A stretch of 64,000 nucleotides of DNA from Kordiimonadaceae bacterium UBA4441 (GCA_002390425.1 DGPL01000001.1:2553-66552); one strand, 5' to 3'. Shown: positions 46,631 to 56,390, counted from the first letter of the stretch. Notes: generated by a model not told the origin, from the letters alone. Made by a program: numbers and translations.

Positions 46631-48178
46631 TTATTCCCACTCAATTGTACCAGGTGGTTTTGAAGTAATATCATAAACAACACGATTTATGCCGCGAACT
46701 TCATTAATAATACGTGTTGATACATGTCCCAAAAATTCATGTGAATAAGGATAATAATCTGCAGTCATACCGTCTGTTGACGTAACTGCACGCAATGCAC
46801 ATACATATTCATATGTTCTTGCGTCTCCCATAACACCAACCGTTCGAACTGGAAGCAGAACTGTAAAAGCCTGCCATATTTCGTTATAAAGTCCTGCTTT
46901 TTTAATTTCTTCCAAATAAATGACATCCGCTTTACGTAAAATGTCACATTTCTCTTTATCAACGGCACCCGGTACTCTAATCGCTAAACCTGGCCCTGGG
47001 AATGGATGACGTTCAATAAACGCTTCAGGTAATCCTAATTCACGTCCTAATGCCCTTACTTCATCTTTGAATAATTCCCTAAGTGGCTCGACTAAATCCA
47101 TGTTCATTCGTTCTGGAAGTCCGCCAACATTATGATGTGATTTAATCGTGACACTTGGACCACCTGTAAAGGAAACACTTTCAATAACATCGGGATAAAG
47201 TGTTCCTTGTGCAAGAAAATCGGCGCCACCAATTTTTTGAGCTTCTTCTTCGAAGACATCAATGAAAAGACCACCGATGATTTTTCTTTTCTTCTCTGGG
47301 TCATCAACACCAGCCAACTTCCCTAAAAACATATCTTCTGCATCCACATGGATAAGATTTATATGAAAATGTTCGCGGAATAAGGTGACGACCTGATCTG
47401 CTTCATTTGCGCGCATAAGACCGTGATCGACAAAAACACACGTTAACTGATCACCTATGGCTTCATGTAAAAGTACGGCGACAACCGAACTGTCAACACC
47501 GCCGGAAAGACCACAAATAACGCGTCCTTCGCCTACCTGTTCACGCATTTTAGCAATTTCTGTTTCCCGAAATGACGCCATTGTCCAGTCGCCAGCACAA
47601 CCGACAATCTTTTTCACAAAATTATTTAAAAGCTTTGCCCCGTCCAAAGTATGAACGACTTCCGGATGGAATTGAACGGCATAGAATTTCTTTTCTTCAT
47701 TGGCTATTGCGGCATATGGTGCATTTCCACTTGTGGCGATAACTTCGAAACCATCTGGAATAGAATCAACCTTATCACCATGGCTCATCCACACTTGATA
47801 ATCGTTACCTACTTCCCAAAAACCATCAAATAGCGGGCTTTCTTTTTTAATATTAATGAAAGCGCGACCAAATTCACGTACGTCTGATGGTTCAACTTTC
47901 CCGCCAAGTTGTTCACACATGGTTTGTTCTCCGTAACAAATTCCAAGAACCGGAACGCCCATTGAAAAAACCGCCTCAGGTGCTCTTGGGGTTTCAATAT
48001 CATAAACACTATTTGGACCACCGGAAAGAATAATGCCCTTCGGATTAAAATCCTCTAGAACTTCAGCGGCCTTATTAAATGGGACGATTTCTGAATATAC
48101 ACCGCTTTCGCGTACTCTACGTGCGATAAGTTGAGTAACTTGAGAGCCAAAATCAATAATTAAAATACGGTCAGTCAT
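46631..48178 (-). CDS. guaA: GMP synthase (glutamine-hydrolysing)
   Basis: Amination of XMP to GMP. The 515-aa protein joins a class I amidotransferase domain (nucleophile Cys in VLGICYGEQTMCEQLGG, His/Glu in VQFHPEVVHT) to an N-type ATP pyrophosphatase domain (GLSGGVDSSVVAVLLH) and the C-terminal dimerisation domain ending in SKPPGTIEWE. Lies 17 nt after an RsmB-like gene, itself 9 nt after guaB; the three likely form one transcript. Confidence 0.97.
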   Translation of the reverse strand: MTDRILIIDFGSQVTQLIARRVRESGVYSEIVPFNKAAEVLEDFNPKGIILSGGPNSVYDIETPRAPEAVFSMGVPVLGICYGEQTMCEQLGGKVEPSDVREFGRAFINIKKESPLFDGFWEVGNDYQVWMSHGDKVDSIPDGFEVIATSGNAPYAAIANEEKKFYAVQFHPEVVHTLDGAKLLNNFVKKIVGCAGDWTMASFRETEIAKMREQVGEGRVICGLSGGVDSSVVAVLLHEAIGDQLTCVFVDHGLMRANEADQVVTLFREHFHINLIHVDAEDMFLGKLAGVDDPEKKRKIIGGLFIDVFEEEAQKIGGADFLAQGTLYPDVIESVSFTGGPSVTIKSHHNVGGLPERMNMDLVEPLRELFKDEVRALGRELGLPEAFIERHPFPGPGLAIRVPGAVDKEKCDILRKADVIYLEEIKKAGLYNEIWQAFTVLLPVRTVGVMGDARTYEYVCALRAVTSTDGMTADYYPYSHEFLGHVSTRIINEVRGINRVVYDITSKPPGTIEWE

Positions 48179-48195
48179 TGCCTAAATCATTTCTC

Positions 48196-49458
48196 TTAAT
48201 CTGTTTGAGTTTTTATATCTTGTTTCTCTAAAATTGCTACAAAAAAACCATCTGTTCCTCGGCTGAACGGGCTTAATTGTAATGTGCCTTCTAATTGTTC
48301 AATACCCTGCTTGCGAATAGGGATTAATTTGGCATTTTTATATTCATTTAAAAACCATTCAATTTGATTTTCATTTTCATTTTTTAACACTGAACATGTC
48401 ATATATGCGACGCGGCCACCTACTTTGATCGCATCCCAAGCTTCCGCCATCAGACTTTTTTGAATTGCGATATATTCATCTAAGCTTTCTGGCGTTAAAC
48501 GCCATCTGTTTTCTGGGTTTCTACGCCAAGTTCCGCTGCCGCTACAAGGAACATCTAGGATCACTCGATCCATTTTTTCCTTATATTCAGCTAATTTTGC
48601 ACCTCTGTTCTTGGATGTTAATACAAATGATTGGAAAATATGATGTTTGGAACGTTTGGCACGCACTTTTAAATCTTTAAGGCGATTTTCAGAAATATCA
48701 AATGCATAAATCTGCCCTTTATTTTTCATATAACCAGCTGCTGCGAGAGACTTCCCGCCCGCACCAGCACATAAATCCATTACTTGTTGACCAGGTTTAA
48801 GTTCAACATACTTTACGGCCAGTTGGGCCGCTTCATCTTGTATTTCAACAAGTCCATTTCTGTAGATCGGCCAATCGCGTATTTGTACTTGGTCCTTTAA
48901 AATAATAGCACTATTAGCATGAACACCTTTTTCGTATTGGATTTCTTTATCAACCAAATATTCTATAATTTTCGGTGCATCACTCGCAATTCTTAAAGTC
49001 AAAGGCGCACGTTCATTTAATGCATTCATTTCCTGAACAAATTTTTCACTAAAACGTTCTTTTAGATTTTCTTCTAACCATTTTGGGTAATTTAAACGGT
49101 GATGCTCTTCACTTTCCGAAACAACAGTTTCAAGAAACCTTTCTTCTTGGGAAGTAATTTTATCAGGGGCATGAGTTTCACCCGTAAAATATTTCTTTGG
49201 GTCATCATCGCTTAACTTTAATTCTACCATAACCATAAGGCACGGATCACCAGAAGTTATATCATTTAAAAAACCCCAGCGGCGGATAATATCGTATACC
49301 AAGTTGGTGACACGGCGACGGTCCTTAGAACCTGCATAACGACGACTACTAAAATATTGACGTACAAGAACATCAGCGGCTGGGCCATTTTCCTTTAAGG
49401 AATGCGCGACCTTGGCCGTAAGTTCGATTACGGCTTCTATTCTGGCGGATGGTAGCAT
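48196..49458 (-). CDS. RsmB/NOP2-family RNA m5C methyltransferase
   Basis: 420-aa SAM-dependent methyltransferase. N-terminal NusB-like region (residues 1-~140), then motif I DLCAGAGGKSLAAAGYM, the two catalytic cysteines in DVPCSGSGTWRRNPE and YMTCSVLKNENE. In alphaproteobacteria this gene is commonly between guaB and guaA. Whether it modifies 16S C967 (as RsmB) is not shown by the sequence, so no symbol is given. Confidence 0.9.
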   Translation of the reverse strand: MLPSARIEAVIELTAKVAHSLKENGPAADVLVRQYFSSRRYAGSKDRRRVTNLVYDIIRRWGFLNDITSGDPCLMVMVELKLSDDDPKKYFTGETHAPDKITSQEERFLETVVSESEEHHRLNYPKWLEENLKERFSEKFVQEMNALNERAPLTLRIASDAPKIIEYLVDKEIQYEKGVHANSAIILKDQVQIRDWPIYRNGLVEIQDEAAQLAVKYVELKPGQQVMDLCAGAGGKSLAAAGYMKNKGQIYAFDISENRLKDLKVRAKRSKHHIFQSFVLTSKNRGAKLAEYKEKMDRVILDVPCSGSGTWRRNPENRWRLTPESLDEYIAIQKSLMAEAWDAIKVGGRVAYMTCSVLKNENENQIEWFLNEYKNAKLIPIRKQGIEQLEGTLQLSPFSRGTDGFFVAILEKQDIKTQTD

Positions 49459-49467
49459 GTTTAATTC

Positions 49468-50928
49468 CTAATTCGACGGGTAATTCGGCGATTCTCTTGT
49501 AATTGTTACGTCGTGCACGTGGCTTTCACGTAAACCCGCACCTGAAATTTTGACGAATTCAGCATTTTTATGAAAATCGCTAATTGATGCGCTGCCCGTA
49601 TAGCCCATCGCCGCCTTAAGTCCCCCAACGAGTTGGTGTATCATATTGCCCGTTGGACCCTTATAAGGCACTTGTCCTTCAATACCTTCCGGCACAAGCT
49701 TAAGGTTATCGGTAACATCTTCTTGGAAATAACGGTCCGCTGATCCACGGCTCATGGCACCAAGTGACCCCATACCGCGATATGATTTATAAGAACGTCC
49801 ATGGTGAAGGAATACTTCACCTGGCGCATCTTCTGTACCAGCCAATAATGACCCAACCATAACCGCATTCGCACCCGCTGCCATTGCCTTTGCAATATCA
49901 CCTGATGTTTTTAGACCCCCATCAGCAATAATGGATACACCCACTTCTTTTGCGACCTTAACGGCATCCATTATTGCAGTTAATTGTGGCACGCCTACGC
50001 CCGCTACTATCCGTGTTGTACATATTGAGCCCGGTCCAATACCGACCTTAACAACATCAGCCCCAGCATCAGCAAGAGCACGAGTACCATCACCCGTCGC
50101 TACATTACCACCAGAAATTTGTACATTGGGATATTGTTTTTTAATACGAGCAATCGTATCAAGAACACCGCGCGAATGGCCATGTGCCGTATCTACAACA
50201 AGGAAATCAACGCCCGCATCTATCAATGCTTCTGCGCGTTCAAATCCATCATCACCGACCGATGTGGCAGCACCCGTTCGTAATCTTCCATTTTCGTCTT
50301 TACAGGAATCCGGATGTAATTTTGCTTTTTCGATATCCTTAACGGTAACAAGGCCGATACATTTATATTCATCATCAACAATGATAACTTTTTCAATACG
50401 GTTTTGATGTAAAAGCTGTTTTGCTTCTTCGGTTGAAACATTTGCTTTAGCAGTAACCAATCCTTCCGATGTCATCAATTCACTTACTGGCTGCATCATA
50501 TTGGTTGCAAAACGTACATCACGGTTTGTTAATATACCAACAAGCTTTCCTGTGTTTCGCTCGACAACCGGAACACCGGATATTTTTGCACTACTCATAA
50601 GGTCAAATGCTTCGTTTAATGTTTGATCCGGATAAATAGTTAGCGGATCAACGACCATCCCGCTTTCGAATTTTTTAACACGGTGCACTTCGGTCGCTTG
50701 TTCCTGAATAGAAAGGTTTTTATGAATAACCCCTAACCCACCAGCTTGTGCCATAGCAATAGCCATATTGGCTTCAGTAACCGTATCCATCGCCGCAGAT
50801 AAAAGCGGGATGTTCAAAGTGATCGTTTTGGTTAGTGCTGACCGTGATTTAACTTGGCGCGGGAGTATTTCAGACGCTTGAGGAACAAGCAGGACATCAT
50901 CGAATGTGAGTGCTTCGCGAATATTCAT
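49468..50928 (-). CDS. guaB: IMP dehydrogenase
   Basis: NAD-dependent oxidation of IMP to XMP, the committed step to GMP. The 486-aa protein has a TIM barrel with two CBS domains inserted (about residues 95-205: VVDPLTIYPDQTLNEAFDLM in parts and ELMTSEGLVTAKAN). The catalytic Cys is in GPGSICTTRIVAGVGVPQ; the flap GMGSLGAM follows. First gene of guaB-rsmB-like-guaA. Confidence 0.97.
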   Translation of the reverse strand: MNIREALTFDDVLLVPQASEILPRQVKSRSALTKTITLNIPLLSAAMDTVTEANMAIAMAQAGGLGVIHKNLSIQEQATEVHRVKKFESGMVVDPLTIYPDQTLNEAFDLMSSAKISGVPVVERNTGKLVGILTNRDVRFATNMMQPVSELMTSEGLVTAKANVSTEEAKQLLHQNRIEKVIIVDDEYKCIGLVTVKDIEKAKLHPDSCKDENGRLRTGAATSVGDDGFERAEALIDAGVDFLVVDTAHGHSRGVLDTIARIKKQYPNVQISGGNVATGDGTRALADAGADVVKVGIGPGSICTTRIVAGVGVPQLTAIMDAVKVAKEVGVSIIADGGLKTSGDIAKAMAAGANAVMVGSLLAGTEDAPGEVFLHHGRSYKSYRGMGSLGAMSRGSADRYFQEDVTDNLKLVPEGIEGQVPYKGPTGNMIHQLVGGLKAAMGYTGSASISDFHKNAEFVKISGAGLRESHVHDVTITRESPNYPSN

Positions 50929-50956
50929 AATTTTTCCTATCCAACAAAGAACGCTG

Positions 50957-50984
50957 AAATAACAAGATTCGCCTAAAAGGTCAA
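50957..50984 (-). promoter_or_regulatory. Predicted promoter of guaB
   Basis: On the minus strand TTGACC (50979-50984) and TTATTT (50957-50962) with a 16-nt spacer, about 30 nt before the guaB ATG. The TTGACC box is the usual alphaproteobacterial -35. Confidence 0.4.
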
Positions 50985-51029
50985 AGATAAAACAAGATAT
51001 TGTGTCGAAAACTTTAAAAATTCATATAT

Positions 51030-51749
51030 TTATGAACTTTTCTTAAACCTTTGAGCCACTAAATAGGTTTCTTTACTTTCTGAACGACTGGCTGGCGGCT
51101 TAAAATGGCGCACTTTTGTAAAGTTTGCTCTAATATCTTTTAAAAGTGCGGTATCCGTACCACCGCTAAAAACTTTAGCAACAAAAGTACCATTTTTTGC
51201 TAGTGTTTTTTTGGCAAAGTCAAATGCGAGTTCAACAAGTCCTAATGTTCGAATATAATCCGTATTTTGGTGCCCTGTGGTTGCGGCGGCCATATCAGAC
51301 ATCACAAGATCAATGGGGCCATCTATTAAATCAAGTAAAGCTTTCTCAGCTTCATCAGTCGTAAAATCCATTTCAAGAAATGTTGCACCTGGAATTGGTG
51401 CCACTTCTAGCAAATCAATTCCAATAATGCTCACATCTCCTGCGCACTGTTGACGGGCAACTTGCGTCCAGCCGCCTGGCGCCGCACCGAGGTCCACAAC
51501 TGTATGGACACCATGCAAAAATGAAAAACGATCATCAAGCTCAAGAAGCTTATAAGCCGCTCGACTTCGGTATCCGTCTCTTTTCGCCGCGGCTACATAG
51601 GGATCATTTAATTGGCGTTGCAACCACCTAGTCGATGATGATTTCCTATAACGGGCCGTTTTTACGCGCGTTTTTTCACCACGTACAATACCACGCGGAT
51701 CAACGCGTGCAACCTTACCAGATTTATTGATCTTAGGCTTCTTAATCAT
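51030..51749 (-). CDS. rlmE: 23S rRNA 2'-O-methyltransferase RlmE (FtsJ)
   Basis: Methylates U2552 in the A loop of 23S rRNA. The 239-aa protein shows a basic N-terminal tail, the catalytic lysine in GYRSRAAYKLLELD, SAM motif DLGAAPGGWTQVA, catalytic Asp in LVMSDMAAATTGH, Lys in TFVAKVFSGG and Glu in SRSESKETYLVA. The K-D-K-E tetrad is complete. Its start overlaps the gppA-like stop by 8 nt. Confidence 0.96.
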   Translation of the reverse strand: MIKKPKINKSGKVARVDPRGIVRGEKTRVKTARYRKSSSTRWLQRQLNDPYVAAAKRDGYRSRAAYKLLELDDRFSFLHGVHTVVDLGAAPGGWTQVARQQCAGDVSIIGIDLLEVAPIPGATFLEMDFTTDEAEKALLDLIDGPIDLVMSDMAAATTGHQNTDYIRTLGLVELAFDFAKKTLAKNGTFVAKVFSGGTDTALLKDIRANFTKVRHFKPPASRSESKETYLVAQRFKKSS

Positions 51750-52938
51750 TGGTTGGTTCTTCCGCGTTATTTTTATTGTTACGTTTTAAATAATAACGTC
51801 GACGTGATCTTTTTCTTCTTTTTGCCTTATTAATGCGGCGCTGTTCATCCATAAGATGGTGAAGCATGCCTTCGCGGATGCCTCGATCAGCTACGCGGCA
51901 GTCATCAATGGGCCATACATCAATCAGAGCATCAAAAATTGCGCACCCCGCAACCACAAGCTCCGCACGGTCATTCCCTATATTATTAAGCGCAAGTCGC
52001 TCTTTATAATCAAGTTTAGCCAAATCAGTGCAAAGATTTACGAGATCCTTGCTTTTCATCCATGCACCATCGACTTCATTTCTATCATAAACGGCTTGAT
52101 TTAAATGCATACTGGTCAGAGTTGTCACCGTACCGCTCGTTCCCATCAATTGAACTCTATTTTCATCAATTGACGAACGAATTTTGTGTTTATCTTCAAA
52201 TGGCACGATATGCTCTTTTACGCGCTCTTTCATTTCTTGATAATGTTCGGCGGGCAATACTTTTTCTGTACCATATTCTTCTGAGAGGTTCACGACGCCC
52301 AATGGGATTGAAATCCAATCAATAATTTCTGGAATGCGTTTCTCGTTATATTCAATCCAAATAATTTCCGTGCTTCCACCACCAATATCAAAAACGATGC
52401 CGCGATTATAATTGGTATCAAGCAAAGCTTTACAACCCATTACAGCGAGACGCGCTTCTTCTTTCGGATCAATAATATCAAGCTTAATTTTTACTTGCTC
52501 TTCGATGGTTTTGACAAAATGATCACCATTCTCTGCTTCACGGCAGGCTTGAGTAGCAACATTCCACATTCGGGTAACGCCACGACGTTTCATTTTATCC
52601 ATACAGATTTTTAATGCTGAAACCGTCCGTTCCGTTGCCTGATCGGAAATTCTTTTTTCTTCTTTTAACCCCTCACCTAATCGAACTATTCGTGAAAAAC
52701 TATCAATCACTCGGAAACCATTTTGCTGCGGAACCGCAACAAGCAAGCGGCAATTATTCGTACCTAAATCAACAACGCCGTAAACATGCCCTTTGTTCTG
52801 TTGATTCTTAAAACGATTTCTATTGTTATTTCGATTTCTGTTACTATTAGAACGGTTTTGCTGTTTAGGTGGGGACTTTTTTGATCCTTCCTTTGGCGCT
52901 TTCGCTGGCGAATTGTTATTTGTTATATTTTTATGCAT
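51742..52938 (-). CDS. Ppx/GppA phosphatase with basic tails
   Basis: 398-aa ASKHA phosphatase: GVVDLGTNNCRLLVAVP after about 53 N-terminal residues, and VFDIGGGSTEIIWIEY. It lacks the long C-terminal HD region of Ppx at 280-1749, so it resembles short GppA-type enzymes acting on pppGpp or short polyphosphate. The tails are unusual: the N-terminus is rich in Asn, Arg, Lys and Gln (short repeats NSNRNRNNNRNRFKN) and the C-terminus carries KAKRRKRSRRRYYLKRNNKNN. These look RNA-binding or disordered. Coupled to rlmE (8-nt overlap). Confidence 0.85.
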   Translation of the reverse strand: MHKNITNNNSPAKAPKEGSKKSPPKQQNRSNSNRNRNNNRNRFKNQQNKGHVYGVVDLGTNNCRLLVAVPQQNGFRVIDSFSRIVRLGEGLKEEKRISDQATERTVSALKICMDKMKRRGVTRMWNVATQACREAENGDHFVKTIEEQVKIKLDIIDPKEEARLAVMGCKALLDTNYNRGIVFDIGGGSTEIIWIEYNEKRIPEIIDWISIPLGVVNLSEEYGTEKVLPAEHYQEMKERVKEHIVPFEDKHKIRSSIDENRVQLMGTSGTVTTLTSMHLNQAVYDRNEVDGAWMKSKDLVNLCTDLAKLDYKERLALNNIGNDRAELVVAGCAIFDALIDVWPIDDCRVADRGIREGMLHHLMDEQRRINKAKRRKRSRRRYYLKRNNKNNAEEPTND

Positions 52939-53050
52939 GCGAAATTGGCCTATGTGTGAATCATTATTCTTATTATTTTATAGTATTCTATTGTTTCGCT
53001 TCATAGAAAAAATTTAGCATTCTTAAAATTAAAACATAATATCACCTATG

Positions 53051-53056
53051 TTGACA
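53051..53056 (+). promoter_or_regulatory. TTGACA hexamer before PatB-like gene 1
   Basis: Perfect -35-type hexamer 62 nt before the ATG of the first PatB-like gene. No good -10 at standard spacing, so a promoter is only tentative. The other two paralogues have the same hexamer upstream (54579 and 61352). Confidence 0.3.
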
Positions 53057-53112
53057 CCAGAAACATTTTAATGCTAGGCATAACGCAATAAAAATCGGAA
53101 GAAGGAAATTTA

Positions 53113-54519
53113 ATGACAAAAGATATTAAATTAAACCGCCGTTTCTTTATGAAAGGAACCGGTGCAGCAGCATTACTTGGGGGCGCAGCAATTGGCTCAT
53201 CTTCATCATTTGCGGCTGGTTTGGGACAATCAACACCCATGTCGACTGGTGTAAACTTTGATGAAGGCTATAACCGTGTCGGTAAGAATAGTATCAAATT
53301 TGATCTGATTAAAATGTTTAACCCCGGCAAACAGTTAGATGTTGGTATGGGGATTGCCGATATGGACTTCCGAACAATGCCACAAATTACAGCGGCTCTT
53401 AAAAAACGTCTTGAAACTGAAAATTGGGGATATGAAATACCGCCACTTGATTTGCCTGACAATACGGTCGCATGGAATAAACGTCGCTATAATACAGACG
53501 TTCCTAAAGGTAATATCTTAAATAGTGTTGGTGTCTTAGATGGCGTATTAAGTACATTAATGGCCTTTGGTAAAGAAGGCGACAAAGTCATCGTTCAAAC
53601 ACCAACTTATAGCTCCTTCTTTACAACGATACATCAGGCGGGAATGCACGAAGCCGAAAATGAAATGAAGCTTGTTAATGGTCGTTATGAAATTGATTTA
53701 GACGATTTTGAACAGCACGTTAAAGATGGTGCAAGATTATTCATCCTGTGTAATCCTCAAAACCCAACGGGGAATTGTTGGACCGCTGATGAAATGCGCT
53801 CAGTAGGTGATATTTGTAATAAATACGGCGTCCTTGTTCTTGCCGACGAAATTCACTGTGATTTTATAATGGGTGAAAATAAATATGTACCCTATGCTTC
53901 ATTGGGTGAAGAATACGCACAGAATAGTATTACTTATAAATCAACCAGTAAATCCTTTAACTTAGCCGCGCATCGCACAGGTTATATGTTCTCTGATAAC
54001 CGTGAATATATTGATAAAGTTCTTAAGGGTGGTCACCAACGGTTACTTCTAAACATCATGGGTATGATAGCGTCTAATGTAGCTTATAAACACGGTGATA
54101 CATATATTGATGAACAAAATGCGTATTTAACGAAAAATGCAAAATTTGTTGAACAATATTGTGCTGAAAATATTCCACTAATCAAATATAAAGTTCATGA
54201 AGGTACTTACCTTGCTTGGCTTGATTGTCGTGAATTATTTGAAAAGCTTGATGCTGAAAATAAAGCGATTGAATTAACTGAATATAATAAGGCTAATAAT
54301 GTAACTGCAACAGACTTCTTTGGTGTGACGAGCATTAAAACTTATCGCACAGGCGATTATATGAAAGAATGGTTCATGGATAATGCCAAGATCGATATCA
54401 ATCCTGGTGAAAACTACGGTAAAGGTGGGGTAGGCTTTATGCGTATGAACCTAGCAACAAACCAAAAAATGTTAAAATTAGCGCTCGATAATATTGTGAA
54501 AGCAATAGACACGATTTAA
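53113..54519 (+). CDS. Tat-signal PatB/MalY-type PLP enzyme 1
   Basis: 468-aa class I aminotransferase-fold enzyme of the PatB/MalY (cystathionine beta-lyase) branch. The N-terminus NRRFFMKGTGAAALLGGAA carries a twin-arginine motif and hydrophobic stretch, ending near FAAG, so it should be exported folded with PLP. Catalytic features: CNPQNPTG (213-220), ADEIHCD (244-250), PLP lysine Lys280 in KSTSKSFNLAAHRTGYMF, and the carboxylate-binding Arg in GFMRMNLAT. A DUF-like insertion AENKAIELTEYNKANN near 415 is not in its paralogues. AAGGAAA precedes ATG. Activity (C-S lyase or aminotransferase) is not settled. Confidence 0.85.
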   Translation: MTKDIKLNRRFFMKGTGAAALLGGAAIGSSSSFAAGLGQSTPMSTGVNFDEGYNRVGKNSIKFDLIKMFNPGKQLDVGMGIADMDFRTMPQITAALKKRLETENWGYEIPPLDLPDNTVAWNKRRYNTDVPKGNILNSVGVLDGVLSTLMAFGKEGDKVIVQTPTYSSFFTTIHQAGMHEAENEMKLVNGRYEIDLDDFEQHVKDGARLFILCNPQNPTGNCWTADEMRSVGDICNKYGVLVLADEIHCDFIMGENKYVPYASLGEEYAQNSITYKSTSKSFNLAAHRTGYMFSDNREYIDKVLKGGHQRLLLNIMGMIASNVAYKHGDTYIDEQNAYLTKNAKFVEQYCAENIPLIKYKVHEGTYLAWLDCRELFEKLDAENKAIELTEYNKANNVTATDFFGVTSIKTYRTGDYMKEWFMDNAKIDINPGENYGKGGVGFMRMNLATNQKMLKLALDNIVKAIDTI

Positions 54520-54540
54520 ATAATTTTCAATTTCTCTTAA

Positions 54541-54566
54541 AAAGGTGCCTTTTCGGCGCCTTTTTT
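54541..54566 (+). terminator. Terminator after PatB-like gene 1
   Basis: AAAGGTGCC and GGCGCCTTT (one G-U pair) with loop TTTTC, then a T-run. Lies 22 nt past the stop. Confidence 0.85.
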
Positions 54567-54578
54567 ATATATGCATCA

Positions 54579-54584
54579 TTGACA
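54579..54584 (+). promoter_or_regulatory. TTGACA hexamer before PatB-like gene 2
   Basis: Perfect -35-type hexamer 79 nt before the ATG, following the terminator. No convincing -10 at 16-18 nt (CAATCT). Tentative. Confidence 0.3.
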
Positions 54585-54657
54585 GATCATAAAAGCTGTA
54601 GCAATCTCTTTTTCGCAACAGTTTAAAAAAATAAATTCAATTAATGGGAGTGACAAT

Positions 54658-56001
54658 ATGTCAGAAAAAACAACTTTAGACCGCCGTTTCTTTATGAAAG
54701 GCGCTGGGGCGACCGCATTATTCGGTAGTGCTATGGCAGGCGGCCTTGCTGTTCCGGCGACTACAAATGCAAAAGGGATGGGTCATACTTCTATGTCTAT
54801 GGCATATGACTTAAATGAAGAATTTAACCGCATCGGCTCCGGTGATAGCAAATGGGATGGTGTGCGCCGCCGTGCACGTCCGCATGATGTGCCATTTCCA
54901 ATGGGCGTTGCTGATATGGACTTCAGAACACTTCCGCATATTACAGAAGCATTAATGAAACGTATGGGGCATCAAAACTGGGGTTATCAACCTGCCCCGG
55001 CAGACTTCTATGACAATATTATTGCTTGGAATGCGAAACGCTATGATCAAACAGTAAAACCAGGCAGCATCTTAAATGCGCATGGAGTTCTTGATGGTTG
55101 TCTCTCTATTCTTAAATTACATAACACTAATGGTGCACCCGTCCTTATTCAAACACCTGGGTATTCTGGGTTCTTTAGTGTTGTCCGTAATGCACAATTT
55201 TCTTCGTTAGAAAACCCACTTGTCTTAAATGACGGCCGCTGGGAAATGGATCTTGAAACAATGGGTAAGCAAATTGACGAGCATGATGTTAAAGTGATGC
55301 TATTCTGTAACCCGCAAAACCCAACAGGAAACTGTTGGAGTCCAGAAGAAATGCGTGCCATGGGTGATCTTTGTATTTCTAAAGGTGTTCTTGTTATTTC
55401 AGATGAAATCCATTGTGACTTTGTCAATAAGCATGCAACATATACACCATATGCAACACTTGGTGAAAAATATGCTCAATCAAGTTATACACTTAAATCA
55501 ACCAGTAAATCATTTAATCTAGCGGCACAGCATGTGGCTTATCTTTTCTCTGATAATCAAAAAATGATTGATGATCTAAAGAAAAGCGGTCATCAACGTG
55601 GCTCCCTAAATGCACTTGGTATGATTGCTTGTAATGCTGCATATAAGCATGGTGCTACATATATGGATGATATGCAGGCTTATATTGACGGCAATTGTCA
55701 TTTCCTTGAGAAATACTGTGCCGAAGAAATGAAAGATGTGAAATATAAAGTACACGAAGGAACGTACCTTGCCTTTATTGATTGCACAAGAGTAGCCAAA
55801 AAACTTGGCGGCCCTAACGGCGAACAAAGAGTTGGTGATCTATTGCAACGTTTCTTCATTGAAAAAGCGGGTGTTAATTTAAATCCTGGTGAAAACTACG
55901 GTAAAAATGGTGCTGGATACATGCGAATGAATTTAGCAACAACACACAAGAAACTTCATGGTGCTTTAAATGCTATGAAAGCTGCCATCGACGCAATTTA
56001 A
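54658..56001 (+). CDS. Tat-signal PatB/MalY-type PLP enzyme 2
   Basis: 447-aa paralogue, close to enzyme 3 (shared MGHTSMSMAYDLNEEFNRIG and PFPMGVADMDFRT). Twin-arginine DRRFFMKGAGATALFG, then a run rich in Ala/Gly to NAKG. PLP lysine Lys284 in LKSTSKSFNLAAQHVAYLF; CNPQNPTG and SDEIHCD are intact. Where enzymes 1 and 3 read AAHRTGYMF, this one reads AAQHVAYLF: the Arg eight residues after the lysine, a PLP-phosphate ligand in many aminotransferases, is His. MalY/PatB enzymes also lack that Arg, so it may be a pure lyase. GGGAGTG ribosome site. Confidence 0.83.
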   Translation: MSEKTTLDRRFFMKGAGATALFGSAMAGGLAVPATTNAKGMGHTSMSMAYDLNEEFNRIGSGDSKWDGVRRRARPHDVPFPMGVADMDFRTLPHITEALMKRMGHQNWGYQPAPADFYDNIIAWNAKRYDQTVKPGSILNAHGVLDGCLSILKLHNTNGAPVLIQTPGYSGFFSVVRNAQFSSLENPLVLNDGRWEMDLETMGKQIDEHDVKVMLFCNPQNPTGNCWSPEEMRAMGDLCISKGVLVISDEIHCDFVNKHATYTPYATLGEKYAQSSYTLKSTSKSFNLAAQHVAYLFSDNQKMIDDLKKSGHQRGSLNALGMIACNAAYKHGATYMDDMQAYIDGNCHFLEKYCAEEMKDVKYKVHEGTYLAFIDCTRVAKKLGGPNGEQRVGDLLQRFFIEKAGVNLNPGENYGKNGAGYMRMNLATTHKKLHGALNAMKAAIDAI

Positions 56002-56027
56002 CTTTATAAAATACAATCTTAAATAAT

Positions 56028-56063
56028 AAACCTCCTGAGTAATTCTCTCAGGAGGTTTTTTTT
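56028..56063 (+). terminator. Terminator after PatB-like gene 2
   Basis: Perfect 12-bp stem AAACCTCCTGAG / CTCAGGAGGTTT with loop TAATTCT, followed by T-run. Strong intrinsic terminator. Confidence 0.93.
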
Positions 56064-56390
56064 ACATTTATGCATTAAACGAACATTAAAAACCTACGAT
56101 TACAATAAATTACAATTTTCACAATTTAAGAAAAATATTTCTTATTTTATTTATCAGTTAATAAATATTTCTAATAATCACATTTTTTAGATCGTATATT
56201 AGAATTAATTTATTAAAAATCTTCCATTATGTTATAATATTCCCCTAAGAAAAACTGAAAATAATATCTAAAATTTTATCTTTAACTTTTTATATAGAAT
56301 TGCTGCTTAAAAGCTCTTCTTGTTAATCAAAACCTGTGATGGGTAAAACATTTTTAAACACGTTAAGAAAACATTTTGGAGAAAATAAAA
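56064..56390 (+). other. AT-rich intergenic stretch without recognised gene
   Basis: 327 bases, very AT-rich, between the terminator and the TonB-domain gene. I see no open frame with a ribosome site, no convincing RNA structure and no repeat. Probably promoter and leader for the TonB-domain gene; GGAG at 56378-56381 is its ribosome site. Confidence 0.5.
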
